64,000 nt of DNA from Limnoperna fortunei. Lineage: Eukaryota; Mollusca; Bivalvia; Mytilida; Modiolidae. The number at the start of each line of letters is the position of its first letter. The first letter of the stretch is position 1. Where the stretch lies: the NCBI GenBank assembly GCA_944474755.1, contig OX104119.1:87734896-87798895 (forward strand). Reading direction: 5' to 3'. The notes under the pieces were generated by a model. That model made no database searches. It saw only the letters and a program-made list of their open reading frames with translations, and was not told where the DNA came from. A program made the position numbers and the translations under genes. Shown here one piece after another: positions 38,828 through 52,377 of the stretch.

Positions 38828-41800
38828 AACAGTAATGGATTGAAGAACTGTTTGATTAATAAAGTGATGACATAATACATTGTCAGACTCATAGCAGAAC
38901 AGTAATGGAATGAAGAACTGTTTGAACAATAAAGTGATGGCATAATACATTGTCAGACTCATAGCAGAACAGTAATGGAATGAAGAACTGTTTAAACAAT
39001 AAAGTGATGACATAATACATTGTCAGACACATAGCAGAACAGTAATGGAATGAAGAACTGTTTGAACAATAAAGTGATGGCATAATACATTGTCAGACAC
39101 ATAGCAGAACAGTAATGGAATGAAGAACTGTTTGAACAATAAAGTGATGGCATAATACATTGTCAGACTCATAGCAGAACAGTAATGGAATGAAGAACTG
39201 TTTGAACAATAAAGTGATGGCATATTACATTGTCAGACTCATAGCAGAACAGTAATGGAATGAAGAACTGTTTGAACAATAAAGTGATGGCATAATACAT
39301 TGTCAGACTCATAGCAGAACAGTAATGAAATGAGGAACTGTTTGAACAATAAAGTGATGGCATAAAACATTGTCAGACTCATAGCAGAACAGTAATGGAA
39401 TGAAGAACTGTTTGAACAATAAAGTGATGGCATAATACATTGTCAGACACATAGCAGAACAGTAATGGAATGAAGAACTGTTTGAACAATAAAGTGACGG
39501 CATAATACATTGTCAGACTCATAGCAGAACAGTAATGGAATGAAGAACTGTTTGAACAATAAAGTGATGACAGAATACATTGTCAGACTCATAGCAGAAC
39601 AGTAATGGAATGAAGAACTGTTTGAACAATAAAGTGATGACATAAAGTGATGACATAATACATTGTCAGACTCATAGCAGAACAGTAATGGAATGAAGAA
39701 CTATTTGAACAATAAAGTGATGGCATAATACATTGTCAGACTCATAGCAGAACAGTAATGGAATGAAGAACTGTTTGAACAATAAAGTGATGGCATATTA
39801 CATTGTCAGACTCATAGCAGAACAGTAATGCAATGAAGAACTGTTTGAACAATAAAGTGATGGCATAATACATTGTCAGACTCATAGCAGAACAGTAATG
39901 AAATGAGGAACTGTTTGAACAATAAAGTGATGGCATAAAACATTGTCAGACTCATAGCAGAACAGTAATGGAATGAAGAACTGTTTGAACAATAAAGTGA
40001 TGGCATAATACATTGTCAGACACATAGCAGAACAGTAATGGAATGAAGAACTGTTTGAACAATAAAGTGACGGCATAATACATTGTCAGACTCATAGCAG
40101 AACAGTAATGGAAGGAAGAACTATTTGAACAATAAAGTGATGGCATAATACATTGTGAGACTCATAGCAGAACATTATTGGAATGAAGAACTGTTTGAAC
40201 AATAAAGTGATGGCATAATACATTGTCAGACACATTGCAGAACAGTAATGGAATGAAGAACTGTTTGAACAATAAAGTGACGGCATAATACATTGTCAGA
40301 CTCATAGCAGAACAGTAATGGAATGAAGAACTGTTTGAACAATAAAGTGATGACATAATACATTGTCAGACTCATAGCAGAACAGTAATGGAATGAAGAA
40401 CTGTTTGAACAATAAAGTGATGGCATAATACATTGTCAGACTCATAGCAGAACATTATTGGAATGAAGAACTGTTTGAACAATAAAGTGAAGACATAATA
40501 CATTGTCAGACTCATAGCAGAACAGTAATGGAATGAAGAACTGTTTGAACAATAAAGTGATGGCATAATACATTGTCAGACTCATAGCAGAAGATTATTG
40601 GAATGATGAACTGTTTGAACAATAAAGTGATGGCATATTACATTGTCAGACTCATAGCAGAACAGTAATGGAATGAAGAACTGTTTGAACAATAAAGTGA
40701 CGGCATAATACATTGTCAGACTCATAGCAGAACAGTAATGGAATGAAGAACTGTTAGAACAATAAAGTGATGACATAATACATTGTCAGACTCATAGCAG
40801 AACAGTAATGGAATGAAGAACTGTTTGAACAATAAAGTGACGGCATAATACATTGTCAGACTCATAGCAGAACATTATTGGAATGAAGAACTGTTTGAAC
40901 AATAAAGTGACGGCATAATACATTGTCAGACTCATAGCAGAACAGTATTGGAATGAAGAACTGTTAGAACAATAAAGTGAAGTCATAATACATTGTCAGA
41001 CTCATAGCAGAACAGTAATGGAATGAAGAACTGTTTGAACAATAAAGTGATGACATAATACATTGTCAGACTCATAGCAGAACAGTAATGGAATGAAGAA
41101 CTGTTTGAACAATAAAGTGATGGCATAATACATTGTCAGACTCATAGCAGAACATTATTGGAATGAAGAACTGTTTGAACAATAAAGTGAAGACATAATA
41201 CATTGTCAGACTCATAGCAGAACAGTAATGGAATGAAGAACTGTTTGAACAATAAAGTGATGGCATAATACATTGTCAGACTCATAGCAGAACATTATTG
41301 GAATGATGAACTGTTTGAACAATAAAGTGATGGCATATTACATTGTCAGACTCATAGCAGAACAGTAATGGAATGAAGAACTGTTTGAACAATAAAGTGA
41401 CGGCATAATACATTGTCAGACTCATAGCAGAACAGTAATGGAATGAAGAACTGTTAGAACAATAAAGTGATGACATAATACATTGTCAGACTCATAGCAG
41501 AACATTATTGGAATGAAGAACTGTTTGAACAATAAAGTGACGGCATAATACATTGTCAGACTCATAGCAGAACAGTATTGGAATGAAGAACTGTTAGAAC
41601 AATAAAGTGAAGTCATAATACATTGTCAGACTCATAGCAGAACAGTAATGGAACGAAGAACTGTTTGAACAATAAAGTGAAGACATAATACATTGTCAGA
41701 CTCATAGCAGAACAGTAATGGAACGAAGAACTGTTTGAACAATAAAGTGAAGACATAATACATTGTCAGACTCATAGCAGAACAGTAATGGAACGAAGAA

Positions 41801-42252
41801 CTGTTTGAACAATAAAGTGAAGTCATAATACATTGTCAGACTCATAGCAGAACAGTAATGGAATGAAGAACTGTTTGAACAATAAAGTGAAGACATAATA
41901 CATTGTCAGACTCATAGCAGAACAGTAATGGAACGAAGAACTGTTTGAACAATAAAGTGATGACATAATACATTGTCAGACTCATAGCAGAACAGTAATG
42001 GAATGAAGAACTGTTTGAACAATAAAGTGAAGACATAATACATTGTCAGACTCATAGCAGAACAGTAATGGAACGAAGAACTGTTTGAACAATAAAGTGA
42101 AGACATAATACATTCAGACACATAGCAGAACAGTAATGGAATGAAGAACTGCTTGAACAATAAAGTGATGACATAAAACATTGTCAGACTCATAGCAAAA
42201 CAGTAATGGAATGAAGAACTGTTTGAACAATAAAGTGATGACATAATACATT
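38828..42252. repeat. 70-bp tandem repeat, block 1, about 49 copies
   Basis: The unit is ataatacattgtcagactca, tagcagaacagtaatggaat, gaagaactgtttgaacaata, aagtgatggc (70 bp). The ladder of 64-66-residue minus-strand frames, one per unit, is an artefact of the period. Groups of variants recur at 700 bp (40372 and 41072; 40582 and 41282), so higher-order units of about ten monomers exist. One junction near 39640 has a short internal duplication (gtgatgacataa twice). Confidence 0.97.
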
Positions 42253-42792
42253 ATTACCTGATACCTTATATAAATGTAATTTGGTATTTTTTACTGTTTT
42301 CTGAAATTATAAAAACGTCAATGTTCGCGAACTGTTGACCGGTCAATAGTTTTGACTGTTTCCCTCGATCGCGTGCTCTGACGTCATTTTGTCAGTTTAA
42401 AATAGCCAAATGACTGTTTCCTTAATTTCTTTTGGACGAAATAACAGAGAAAAACAATACGAAAACATACAGACATATAAAATGTTGGCGGTGTGACATA
42501 GTTAAAAGATTGTTAAATCGTGAGAAAAGTTTAATTATTAACATATTTGCAAAGCTATTTTCTTGTTTCTTTTTTTTCTGCACGTACTGTTAAAACAGTA
42601 ATTAATCAGGTAATAAAACAGTTATTTCATATGTGATTTGGGAACAGTCAAACAGTTGTCCCTCGGTGTCAGGGATAGTGTTTTGAACTGTTGCCCTCGG
42701 CCTACGGCCTTGGGCAACACTTCAAAACACCATCCCCTACACCTCGGGCCAACAGTTTGACTGTTCCCAAATCACATATGAAATAACCGTAT
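42253..42792. mobile_element. 540-bp insertion splitting the 70-bp array, with terminal hairpin
   Basis: The array breaks at acatt (42248-42252) and resumes with attgtcag at 42793, so the array is interrupted cleanly with att on both sides. The insert begins attacctgat, whose reverse complement lies inside it at 42605-42614. Its last 167 bases (42621-42787) fold into one long hairpin, gttatttcatatgtgatttg pairing with its complement, around ccctcggcctacggcc. No open frame is present. It is a non-autonomous element of unknown class. Confidence 0.75.
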
Positions 42793-45134
42793 ATTGTCAG
42801 ACTCATAGCAGAACAGTAATGGAATGAAGAACTGTTTGAACAATAAAGTGATGGCATAATACATTGTCAGACACATAGCAGAACAGTAATGGAATGAAGA
42901 ACTGTTTGAACAATAAAGTGATGGCATAATACATTGTCAGACACTTTGCAGAACAGTAATGGAATGAAGAACTGTTTGAACAATAAAGTGATGACATAAA
43001 ACATTGTCAGACTCATAGCAGAACAGTAATGGAATGAAGAACTGTTTGAACAACAAAGTGATGGCATAATACATTGTCAGACACATAGCAAAACAGTAAT
43101 GGAATGAAGAACTGTTTGAACAATAAAGTGATGGCATAATACATTGTCAGACTCATAGCAGAACAGTAATGGAATGAAGAACTGTTTGAACAATAAAGTG
43201 ATGGCATAATACATTGTCAGACACATAGCAGAACAGTAATGGAATGAAGAACTGTTTGAACAATAAAGTGATGGCATAATACATTGTCAGACTCATAGCA
43301 GAACAGTAATACAATGAAGAACTGTTTGAACAATAAAGTGATGAGATGATACATTGTCAGACACATAGCAGAACAGTAATGGAATGAAGAACTGTTTTAA
43401 CAATAAACTGATGACATAATACATTGTCAGACACATAGCAAAACAGTAATGGAATGAAGAACTGTTTGAACAATAAAGTGATGGCATAATACATTGTCAG
43501 ACACATAGCAGAACAGTAATGGAATGAAGAACTGTTTGAACAATAAAGTGATGGCATAATACATTGTCAGACGGATAGCAGAACAGTTATGGAGGGAAGA
43601 ACTGTTTGAACAATAAAGTGATGGCATAAGGCATTGTCAGACACATTGCAGAACAGTAATGGAATGAAGAACTGTTTGAACAATAAAGTGATGGCATAAT
43701 ACATTGTCAGACTCATAGCAGAACAGTAATGGAATGAAGAACTGTTTGAACAATAAAGTGATGGCATAATACATTGTCAGACACATAGCAGAACAGTAAT
43801 GGAATGAAGAACTGTTTGAACAATAAAGTGATGGCATAATACATTGTCAGACTCATAGCAGAACAGTAATGGAATGAAGAACTGTTTGAGCAATAAAGTG
43901 ATGACATAAAACATTGTCAGACTCATAGCAGAACAGTAATGGAATGAAGAACTGTTTGAACAATAAAGTGATGGCATAATACATTGTCAGACACATAGCA
44001 GAACAGTAATGGAATGAAGAACTGTTTGAACAATAAAGTGATGGCATAATACATTGTCAGACACATTGCAGAACAGTAATGGAATGAAGAACTGTTTGAA
44101 CAATAAAGTGATGGCATAATACATTGTCAGACACATAGCAGAACAGTAATGGAATGAAGAACTGTTTGAACAATAAAATGATGGCATAATACATTGTCAG
44201 ACACATAGCAGAACAGTAATGGAATGAAGAACTGTTTGAACAATAAAGTGATGGCATAATACATTGTCAGACACATAGCAGAACAGTAATGGAATGAAGA
44301 ACTGTTTGAACAATAAAATGATGGCATAATACATTGTCAGACACATAGCAGAACAGTAATGGAATGAAGAACTGTTTGAACAATAAAGTGATGGCATAAG
44401 GCATTGTCAGACACATAGCAGAACAGTAATGGAATGAAGAACTGTTTGAACAATAAAGTGATGGCATAATACATTGTCAGACTCATAGCAGAACAGTAAT
44501 GGAATGAAGAACTGTTTGAACAATAAAGTGATGGCATAATACATTGTCAGACACATAGCAAAACAGTAATGGAATGAAGAACTGTTTGAACAATAAAGTG
44601 ATGGCATAATACATTGTCAGACTCATAGCAGAACAGTAATGGAATGAAGAACTGTTTGAACAACAAAGTGATGGCATAATACATTGTCAGACACATAGCA
44701 AAACAGTAATGGAATGAAGAACTGTTTGAACAATAAAGTGATGGCATAATACATTGTCAGACTCATAGCAGAACAGTAATGGAATGAAGAACTGTTTGAA
44801 CAATAAAGTGATGACATAATACATTGTCAGTCTCATAGCAGAACAGTAATGGAATGAAGAACTGTTTGAACAATAAAGTGATGGCATAATACATTGTCAG
44901 ACTCATAGCAGAACAGTAATGGAATGAAGAACTGTTTGAACAATAAAGTGATGGCATAATACATTGTCAGACACATAGCAGAACAGTAATGGAGTGAAGA
45001 ACTGTTTGAACAATAAAGTGATGACATAAAGTGATGACATAATACATTGTCAAACTCATAGCAGAGCAGTAATGGAATGAAGAACTGTTTGAACAATACA
45101 GTGATGGCATAATACATTGTCAGACTCATAGCAG
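42793..45134. repeat. 70-bp tandem repeat, block 2, about 33.5 copies
   Basis: Same unit as 38828-42252, mostly the acacatagc variant rather than actcatagc. It shares the rare duplicated gtgatgacataa junction (near 45020) with block 1. It ends in mid-unit exactly where a SINE head begins. Confidence 0.97.
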
Positions 45135-45192
45135 TGTTGACAGACCACGTGATCAGTAGACGAACTACATTAACCACTCGGCCACCGCGGCA
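45135..45192 (-). mobile_element. truncated SINE head abutting the 70-bp array
   Basis: On minus it reads gccgcggtggccgagtggtt (A box included), then gtagttcgtctactgatcac and gtggtctgtcaaca, identical in order to the 47770 copy. It stops before the B box, at the array boundary. Confidence 0.8.
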
Positions 45193-47754
45193 TTAGAAAA
45201 TATTTACACATAGCAGAATACAAATATATACATCAATATGAAAATAACTAAATGTTTAATTGTCTGCGGGGGAATTTATCCATGCAATACGGTTAAAAGT
45301 CTACTGGTGGACAGTTGGTGAGTTCTGTACATTTCCCACAAAGAAAATATTTCTGACTGGGAAGTTCTTACAGCTGTACGCTGGTATCGTGTCAGCTTAT
45401 CTTCCGAAACCAGCTTTCTTTGCAGAGTACACGAAAAATCCATGATTTTAGATATAAAAGTGAAAACGAACAGTAATACAAACAATGCCACTTTGATGTT
45501 ACATAACACAAGCTTGAATGCTTGTTAAAATTACATTAAGATGCTTCATTCATCTCGGAATCTGATATTTACTATTATAATGTATATTCACAAATTTATA
45601 TATATCGAATTTGTCTTAGCGGAAAACGAGGGCGTTTTGGTGGGTATTGTCGCAAATACGAACTGCACGCGAACATATTACACACGAAGAGTCCATGGCA
45701 AATTAAAATTCATCACAAATTTCGCTTTGATTGTATATTGTCATCGCATTCAATTTCAAGCTATGATTGGTTTATGGAAAATAGTTGTTGCCTTTGCTTT
45801 TAACTTTATCAGTTTTTACAGTCTTGCGGCATTCGATATTTTTAGTTAAAATTTGAAATTATTAGGTGTACATTAGTTGTTGTTTTAGTCGGAGAAACGC
45901 GAATAACCCGAAAAATAAGCGGTTGTTATTAAAGGACAGTTGGATCGTGTACCCAAGCCTCAAGATAGTTGCTCATAACGGTTGTTGACATTTGAAATAC
46001 AAATAGAAATATGCATTGACTTTTTATTAAAAAAAAACTGCAAAATAATTGTAAAAGGCTCGAATATTTTAATATATTTTTTTATCTAATATACAATATA
46101 TATATTTATTTAGAACTAATTTGGAACATTCTAAATTTACTATATTAAAATGCAAAGGTACGAGTTGGTCGAGGTACGAGTTGAACTGCACCCCAACGAC
46201 TGTACACAGATAAATAGGTTCAGTTTTTAATCTTATTTTTTGCACTTTTAATAATACTTTTTATTTAAATAATTAACTTCAGTTTGTCTAGATCCCCAAT
46301 TGGCATTACATGTCTTTGGTATTATATTTTACATTGCTGGTTTCGACATTAGAAAACATTTTTGAGGAAAAATTGTCGTGTTGTTGTTATGTATTTACTT
46401 CCCCTGCATTTTTGATCACGTGACCAAAATGTTCAAGAAGGAAAATTCCCCAGTTCCTGAAAGACGTGATTTAATTGGTAGTGTGACACATTGACAAGAC
46501 ACTGTTTAGATACAGTAAGGTAGGTGGATTTATATTGTAGTTGAGATCATGTTATTTGTTTCTTAAATTTAAAACGAAAGCTACAAATCACACTGTCCAT
46601 GCACACCTGCATACCGCCATGATACGACGAAAAACACTCGTACAGTTATATATTTTTATGACATGTTTGATGCACTTTAGTATGTGGTGTACATTTTAGT
46701 GATGTAAAAGAAAATCAATGGATTATTTTTTTGTTTATTGAAAATAACTTGTAAAAAAGTAGTAAAGGAATTTATATTTTTTTGGAATTATCTCCCTTGT
46801 TAAAACTTCTTTCATGATTTTGCCAGCTTGTTTTAACTAGGGTAAGACACTGTATATTCAGATACATTCTAATAACCAGGTCTCCTGGTGCAATATTTTT
46901 CATTTACGCAAGCTTCACTTTAAAATATAACACCATGTCAGGACCTCCAAAATAAGCATTTTGATTGGCTGATAACACCAGGCCATTAAATTTGCATGTA
47001 CATGTCAATCTTTTTTATAGCTGGAAATACCTTTTCTTTATAAAATTTTAATTTAAATTACATTTTAACTTTACATTTAAACTATAAAATCTAAATTTAA
47101 ACTCAGCTTATAAATGTAAACATAAAGAGAATGAAGTCATAATACTTTCGGTCTACTTGAACTTATCTTCATTACAAAATGGCAAGTCTAGAGAACATCC
47201 AAACTTCTAATTTCAACGCTCTCACTGTTGAAATCTAATGCTCCTTACCTGACGTTATATCCGAAGGCCGCTTATGCTAAAGAGGATATCACCGTCAGGG
47301 TACCAGAATAACATTCTAATTATTTGACTTCCTGGTTTGTTGCTAATAACTGACTGTTGGTTTGAGGTGATACTTAACTTTTTTCCAAAAAGGGAATATT
47401 CTGCTTTCTAAAATAAAATATTTCTTCAATTGATGACTTTCTAATTTAAAAAATGCCACCTAGTGTCTACTTCCCGTACTAAAAACTGCGGGTTGTCCTG
47501 TTGAATACTTTTGAAATTGACAATTGTCTTTAATAAATTTTCACGCTTCAGGTGAATGACAGGTGTCAATATCTGAGTGAGGATGTTATAGCTCCCTGCT
47601 GTGTAAACATGTTCGTTAATTAATTAACCGATGTTTATTTGGCCATTTATCTGATGCTAATAAAAGGTAAAACCCCAGCTGTTTTATAGCTTGATTAAAC
47701 AAATTTACCAGTGACATCAAAGATTCAAACTAGACCTGTTGCCTCTGCTATAGT
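45193..47754. other. AT-rich non-coding sequence
   Basis: I recognise no exon. Frames at 45260-45509 and 45541-45849 lack domains, conserved composition or convincing starts. A small imperfect hairpin lies at 47248-47299. Confidence 0.5.
47248..47299. repeat. short imperfect hairpin
   Basis: cctgacgttatatcc on the left pairs with ggatatcaccgtcagg on the right around a roughly 20-base loop. It may be a remnant of a small inverted-repeat element. Confidence 0.55.
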
Positions 47755-47769
47755 AACATTCTGCCATGA

Positions 47770-48032
47770 GGGGCCTCGGTGGCTGAGTGGTCAAGGCAGT
47801 TCGTCTTCTTTTGATCATGTGGTCTGTCAACACTGAGAATGCGGGTTCAACTCTCACTGCAGGCAGTGTGTACTCGACTCCAATCTTAATTGACAAGGAT
47901 TGCCAGTTCTCCTACCGCAGGTCGGGGGTTTTCTCCGGGTACTCCGGCTTCCTCCCCCAATAAACACTGAACGCCATGATATAGCTGAAAAATTGCTGAA
48001 AGTGGCGTTAAACACCATCAAACAAACAAACA
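47770..48032 (+). mobile_element. tRNA-derived SINE, full length, perfect 15-bp target duplication
   Basis: The head gggcctcggtggctgagtgg has a perfect A box (tggctgagtgg, 47780-47790). A B-box-like ggttcaactct lies at 47844-47854. The body contains gtactcgactccaatcttaa and ctccgggtactccggcttcc. The 3' domain reads gccatgatatagctgaaaaa, ttgctgaaagtggcgttaaa, and ends in caaa repeats. The flank aacattctgccatga is repeated exactly at 47755-47769 and 48033-48047, a textbook LINE-mediated target duplication. The small minus frame at 47854-48045 is a by-product. The element does not encode a working tRNA. Confidence 0.95.
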
Positions 48033-48284
48033 AACATTCTGCCATGATGTTAATTAGATGAAAATTTAGTTGGTCTAGACAAACAATAAAAAAAAAAAAA
48101 TCTTTATTTCAAATATTATAGTCCTTTAGTTATAACAGCCGCAGTTTTTTAACCGCAAGTAAAATGGGAGATAAATCATGTATAACTGGAAATGGGTCAA
48201 TTAGATTTTAAAATATGCATGTCGTGGAAACGAAACTGTTATGTTTGCTATTTGGTATATTTGGAAAAAAATCTAATATATTCA

Positions 48285-48430
48285 GCAGGGCTCACCACAC
48301 TGGGCGAAGTGGGCGACAAAGTCGCCCTACTAGGACCTGAAGTCGCCCTAATGCGCCTCCAAAGCGAAGTTGAAGTCGCCCTGTCATTTCACTTAAGTCG
48401 CCCGATGGTTCACATAAGATACTTGTAAAT
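48285..48430. repeat. GC-rich block with repeated agtcgccct motif
   Basis: Within AT-rich flanks, cgaagtgggcgacaaagtcg is followed by three further agtcgccc units at irregular spacing. The plus frame through it reads VALLGPEVALMRLQSEVEVAL. This may be a dispersed element or an exon relic; I cannot tell which. Confidence 0.5.
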
Positions 48431-49612
48431 CTGGCCCAAATACTTCACCCAGACTACCAATTTATCAGTAAATGTGTAACTCCAATAAAAACGGCAAACA
48501 ATATATGCATATTTAACATATTTTCAAACGATTTACGTCTTTCAAATGTATTGCGCGCCATTTGTTTATTTACCGGATGTGACTAATTACAGGAAGTGAA
48601 CAACGAAGAATAGTAATGTACAACGGCCCATAATGAAAAATCGTAATTTTTTTTGATAAACAAAGTTTTTAAATTGGTTTCAAACTTAGTTCTTTCAAAG
48701 TGTATTGTACTTTAACAATATTATGATACAAGAACTCATGAATGAAGTTTATGTCTACACATATACAAATATTTTTGTTGATCTATTTTTATTTTTGAAT
48801 ACCTTGTACAAGTACATGAAGTACTGAAGTAGATAGAAAAATAGTCCCTATATCAGGTGTATTTTTCATAGATTAATGATTAAGGTTATGTGCTGTTTGC
48901 GATGAATAACAATGAAAAAGAAAGAAAAAAAAACTAAATCTTAGTGTGTTATGGTTTTAAACCACAAGAGAACACTGGTATTAACATGGTAAACCTAAAC
49001 GGCTAAAATGTCAGACTTTTGGTAAAAAATAGAGCAAAACGGCTAAAAACTCTATTTTTAACCATTTTTCATTATTTTAACCAGTGTTCAATCTAGAGCG
49101 CGCCATTGCGCCATTCCCACATTTTTTGTTGAATTGACGCACTTAAAAAACCTCCTGGGTCATTACTGGCGCAACATAATTTTTCATTGCTTTGAGAAAT
49201 TCACCCATAGTCAACAGCTTTGAGAAAGTCACTTATCGATTTTCATAACTCAAATCATTGCATTGTATCACACGTGGGGTTATAACTAATTTCAGGTACG
49301 GTTTACTGAGCTATTGTGCGATAATATAGTTCGATGTTTGCATTTACCGAAGCAAGTACTTTCTATCTGTAATATTGTTTTGATTATTTTTCAGGTGAAA
49401 AACAGTATGTTTTGTATTGCGAAATGTAATAATTTGGTTCTTTGCATTTGAATAAAAATATAATTCTGTTCATATATTCTTACGCGATCAAGCTGGCTAG
49501 GTGAACAATCATATTGTTGTATTCATTACATTATGTGCACGTGATTATGTGTCATAACCATTTATTGTAAATGTGTTGAACAAATAAACACTTCGTACTA
49601 TTTCGTACTATT

Positions 49613-49770
49613 ATCATAAATGCACATTAAATCTGCTCTCATCTGAATTTAATTATATAATTAACGCATTGTAAATATGTCCAATATTATATCATAAATG
49701 CACATTCAAATCTGCTTTCATCTGAATTGTTAATTGTATAATTAACACATTGTAAGTATGTCCAACAATA
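49613..49770. repeat. two-copy 78-bp tandem duplication
   Basis: atcataaatgcacatt starts at 49613 and 49691. Both copies continue through a ctcatctgaattt or tttcatctgaatt segment to gtaaatatgtccaa or gtaagtatgtccaa. About ten differences mark it as older than the large arrays. Confidence 0.85.
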
Positions 49771-50179
49771 ATGAACTTCTTGCTACTGTTTTAATGGTGT
49801 ATTAAACAATTTTCGTGATGTAAACAGTTAATATTCCATGGCTGCCTGTGCTGCTGCAGCGGATCATCATGATATCCTAAAAGTAAACACGATTTACACA
49901 TGTACATCTTTGCAAAATAAAATAATGCATAAATCAATGTATTCAGAATTTCGAATATTTTTAAAACAAACGAAAACCAGTCCTTTATCCCAATTCGGAT
50001 TGCAGATTTAACAAACGGTACAAATGTAAATAATTTGGGACAAAGATGGCATTGATGAGGTCTCATTCCATCGTAAATGTTGCATTTTAAAGAAAAAACA
50101 TGTCGTCAAACTTTCAAGTCGAATATTTATTCAGTTAACACTGAAAGTCTCAATAAATTATTTCTTGTACAGAAAATGT

Positions 50180-50385
50180 ACAGTACAGTCAATGGAATGC
50201 TGTGATTTTCCATAGCCCACGCGTGGTAATCACGCAAAATCCACTCAAATTATGCCCACGAATCACTAATTTTTTACCCACGCAAATTTGCGTGGAAAAA
50301 TATTGAGTTTTTCAACTTTCCACGGGATTTGTGGATGCCGCGCAAAAACACGAAAAATTTTGAGTGGGCGTGATTTATACATGTT
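50180..50385 (+). repeat. dispersed repeat, copy 1 (inverted pair)
   Basis: It shares acagtcaatggaatgctgtg and attttcc, followed by many cacgcaaa/tttgcgtgg motifs, with the reverse complement of 53425-53605. Confidence 0.6.
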
Positions 50386-52330
50386 ATCGGTATACATGAA
50401 CGCTATTCAGTAAGAATTTGAATCTAAGATATTGTTTATACAAGTATACAATGTATGTTACATTATCTTCTTTCGTTCAAATAATATATTAAGGATACTT
50501 TTCATTGACGTAAATTTTCATATCATGATATGATTAAACCGGCAGTTAAATTTATTCAATTAAAACAAATACTGAAAAGCATCACCTGCAGTGCCGTTTT
50601 TGCCAAAAGAATTAATGTGTTTTCAGAACAAAATCAGTTCATTTTTTAAAATTTTCAATACCCGTATCATAAAAGAAACACATATTTTTCAATAAGTGAT
50701 TAAGTGTGTAGAGAAAAAGAACGTTTGGGATTGCATTTATTTATACTTGTGTATGTTGCTTAATCATATGAGCCGCTTTGAATAGCTATCACTTTGTTTG
50801 TCAGTTAGAAAAAATGAACCTTGTCTTATGATACACATTTCATAATGATGAAGCATACGCGGTTTTTGTGTTTCTAGTTTTGGAACATTCATAAACTTTC
50901 ACGATGTCAATTAAACTGTTAAGTTTGTTTGGTTCATCGTATTATGTGTGACAATATCTCCAAGAAAAAGTTTACAAGTAATGTCATTTTGCGAATAAAT
51001 CGACATTTATTACCGAAAAAAAACATTCACTTATAAAAAATCAACGTGCATAGATTCGTATATCACTTCACGATTAAAGGAAATATTTCGAATTCAGACT
51101 CGAATTTCGAAAAACAAATAATTATGGATATTATAAAAAAAATATACAACCCACGAATGGGACAGTAAATTATCAGATACAACTGTGGTACGGTTTTTAA
51201 TACGGTTTTCTAACGATCGTTGCTACCTCGGAATGAAGTTTTGCAATTCTGTCATGGATCGAAAAATCTTGTTTATATCTTTATTATTATAAATAGTAAT
51301 TATAGTAAAAATTATTTTTATTAATACAAATGAGGATTCGTACATTTATTTTAAACGTGTGTATTCATTTCTTGACTGACACACCTTTTGTAATTACATA
51401 AGGCCATAATTAAAAATATGTTTGTTTGCACTAACGCGAGCGACCGGGAAAAAACCCGCCGACCCGGAAGTTTTTTATTAGCCCAAAAAACACGAAAGTT
51501 TTTTTCCGGAATTTTCCCGTTGTCGTTTCCGTCATTGTTCCATCTTTACAATTATCGACATATTTCCGGTTTGTAAATTCTGCAAAATCATGGACAGATT
51601 CAGGAAAACATCGACACATTTTCATATACCGGTATGATGCAAAAAAAAAAAAGTTTACCTACCTACCGACCCAACCTGAAAACAATGGGTAGGGTAAGTC
51701 CAAACTGAAATATTTTTAAGTGTGGCCTAAACTGCACATGCCAATTCTCAAGGCGGGCAACACATAATGCGGTAAGCAGAAGTTGTCTTCGAACATCGTA
51801 CTTACATTTTCTCTATGAATTTTCAAGAAATATACAGAAACTGGATGTATTACAATATATTTAATTGAATGATTCCTTATATTATTTCGGAATGGAGCAT
51901 TGTTTATTTAGCAAATTCTTTGTACAGGTAAATTCACTGCCTTTGGAATTGATCAAGTCAACACGTGGTTAGGTGTAGAGTCCGAATTATTATGAAAGAT
52001 CATTGAAGTTGAAAATTTGGCATCGACAGTACATTGTAAAAATATTATGTGAATGCTCCTCATTTTTAATACTGCAGTTACTTGTATATTAAATAGCCAA
52101 ATTCTATTGAGCATTTGTGTAATGGAAGGCAACGTCTACTTTCGCAGCAGGTGTATTTCCCTCCTAATAAAGGAAAATACAATTTATGTACATTCTAAAA
52201 TTATTATAACGATACCTGGGTGGAACATATTTGATGAACAACATAGGCCGAATCTTCTACCTCTTTGGTGGAAATATGTCACAGTTCCCGTTTTCAAATA
52301 CTGTTTTGACTGGTTTTTTGTTTGCTTTCC

Positions 52331-52377
52331 TCCCCCCCCCCCCCCCCCCCCCCCCGGGCCAAAAAAAAAAAAAAAAA
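52331..52377. repeat. homopolymer junction, C run then A run
   Basis: About 25 C bases, a gggcc break, then about 17 A bases. The proline and lysine frames crossing it are composition artefacts. Run lengths in assemblies are unreliable. Confidence 0.85.

Noticed and set aside
38660..45177. Dozens of 64-66-residue minus-strand frames with CSNSSSFHYCSA-type sequence
   Set aside because: One per 70-bp unit, each ending after about three units because 70 is not divisible by three.
45541..45849. 102-codon plus-strand frame as a gene
   Set aside because: AT-rich, no recognisable domain, no supporting signals.
47770..47856. tRNA gene
   Set aside because: A and B boxes are present but the sequence cannot fold as a full cloverleaf by eye and continues into a SINE body with target duplications.
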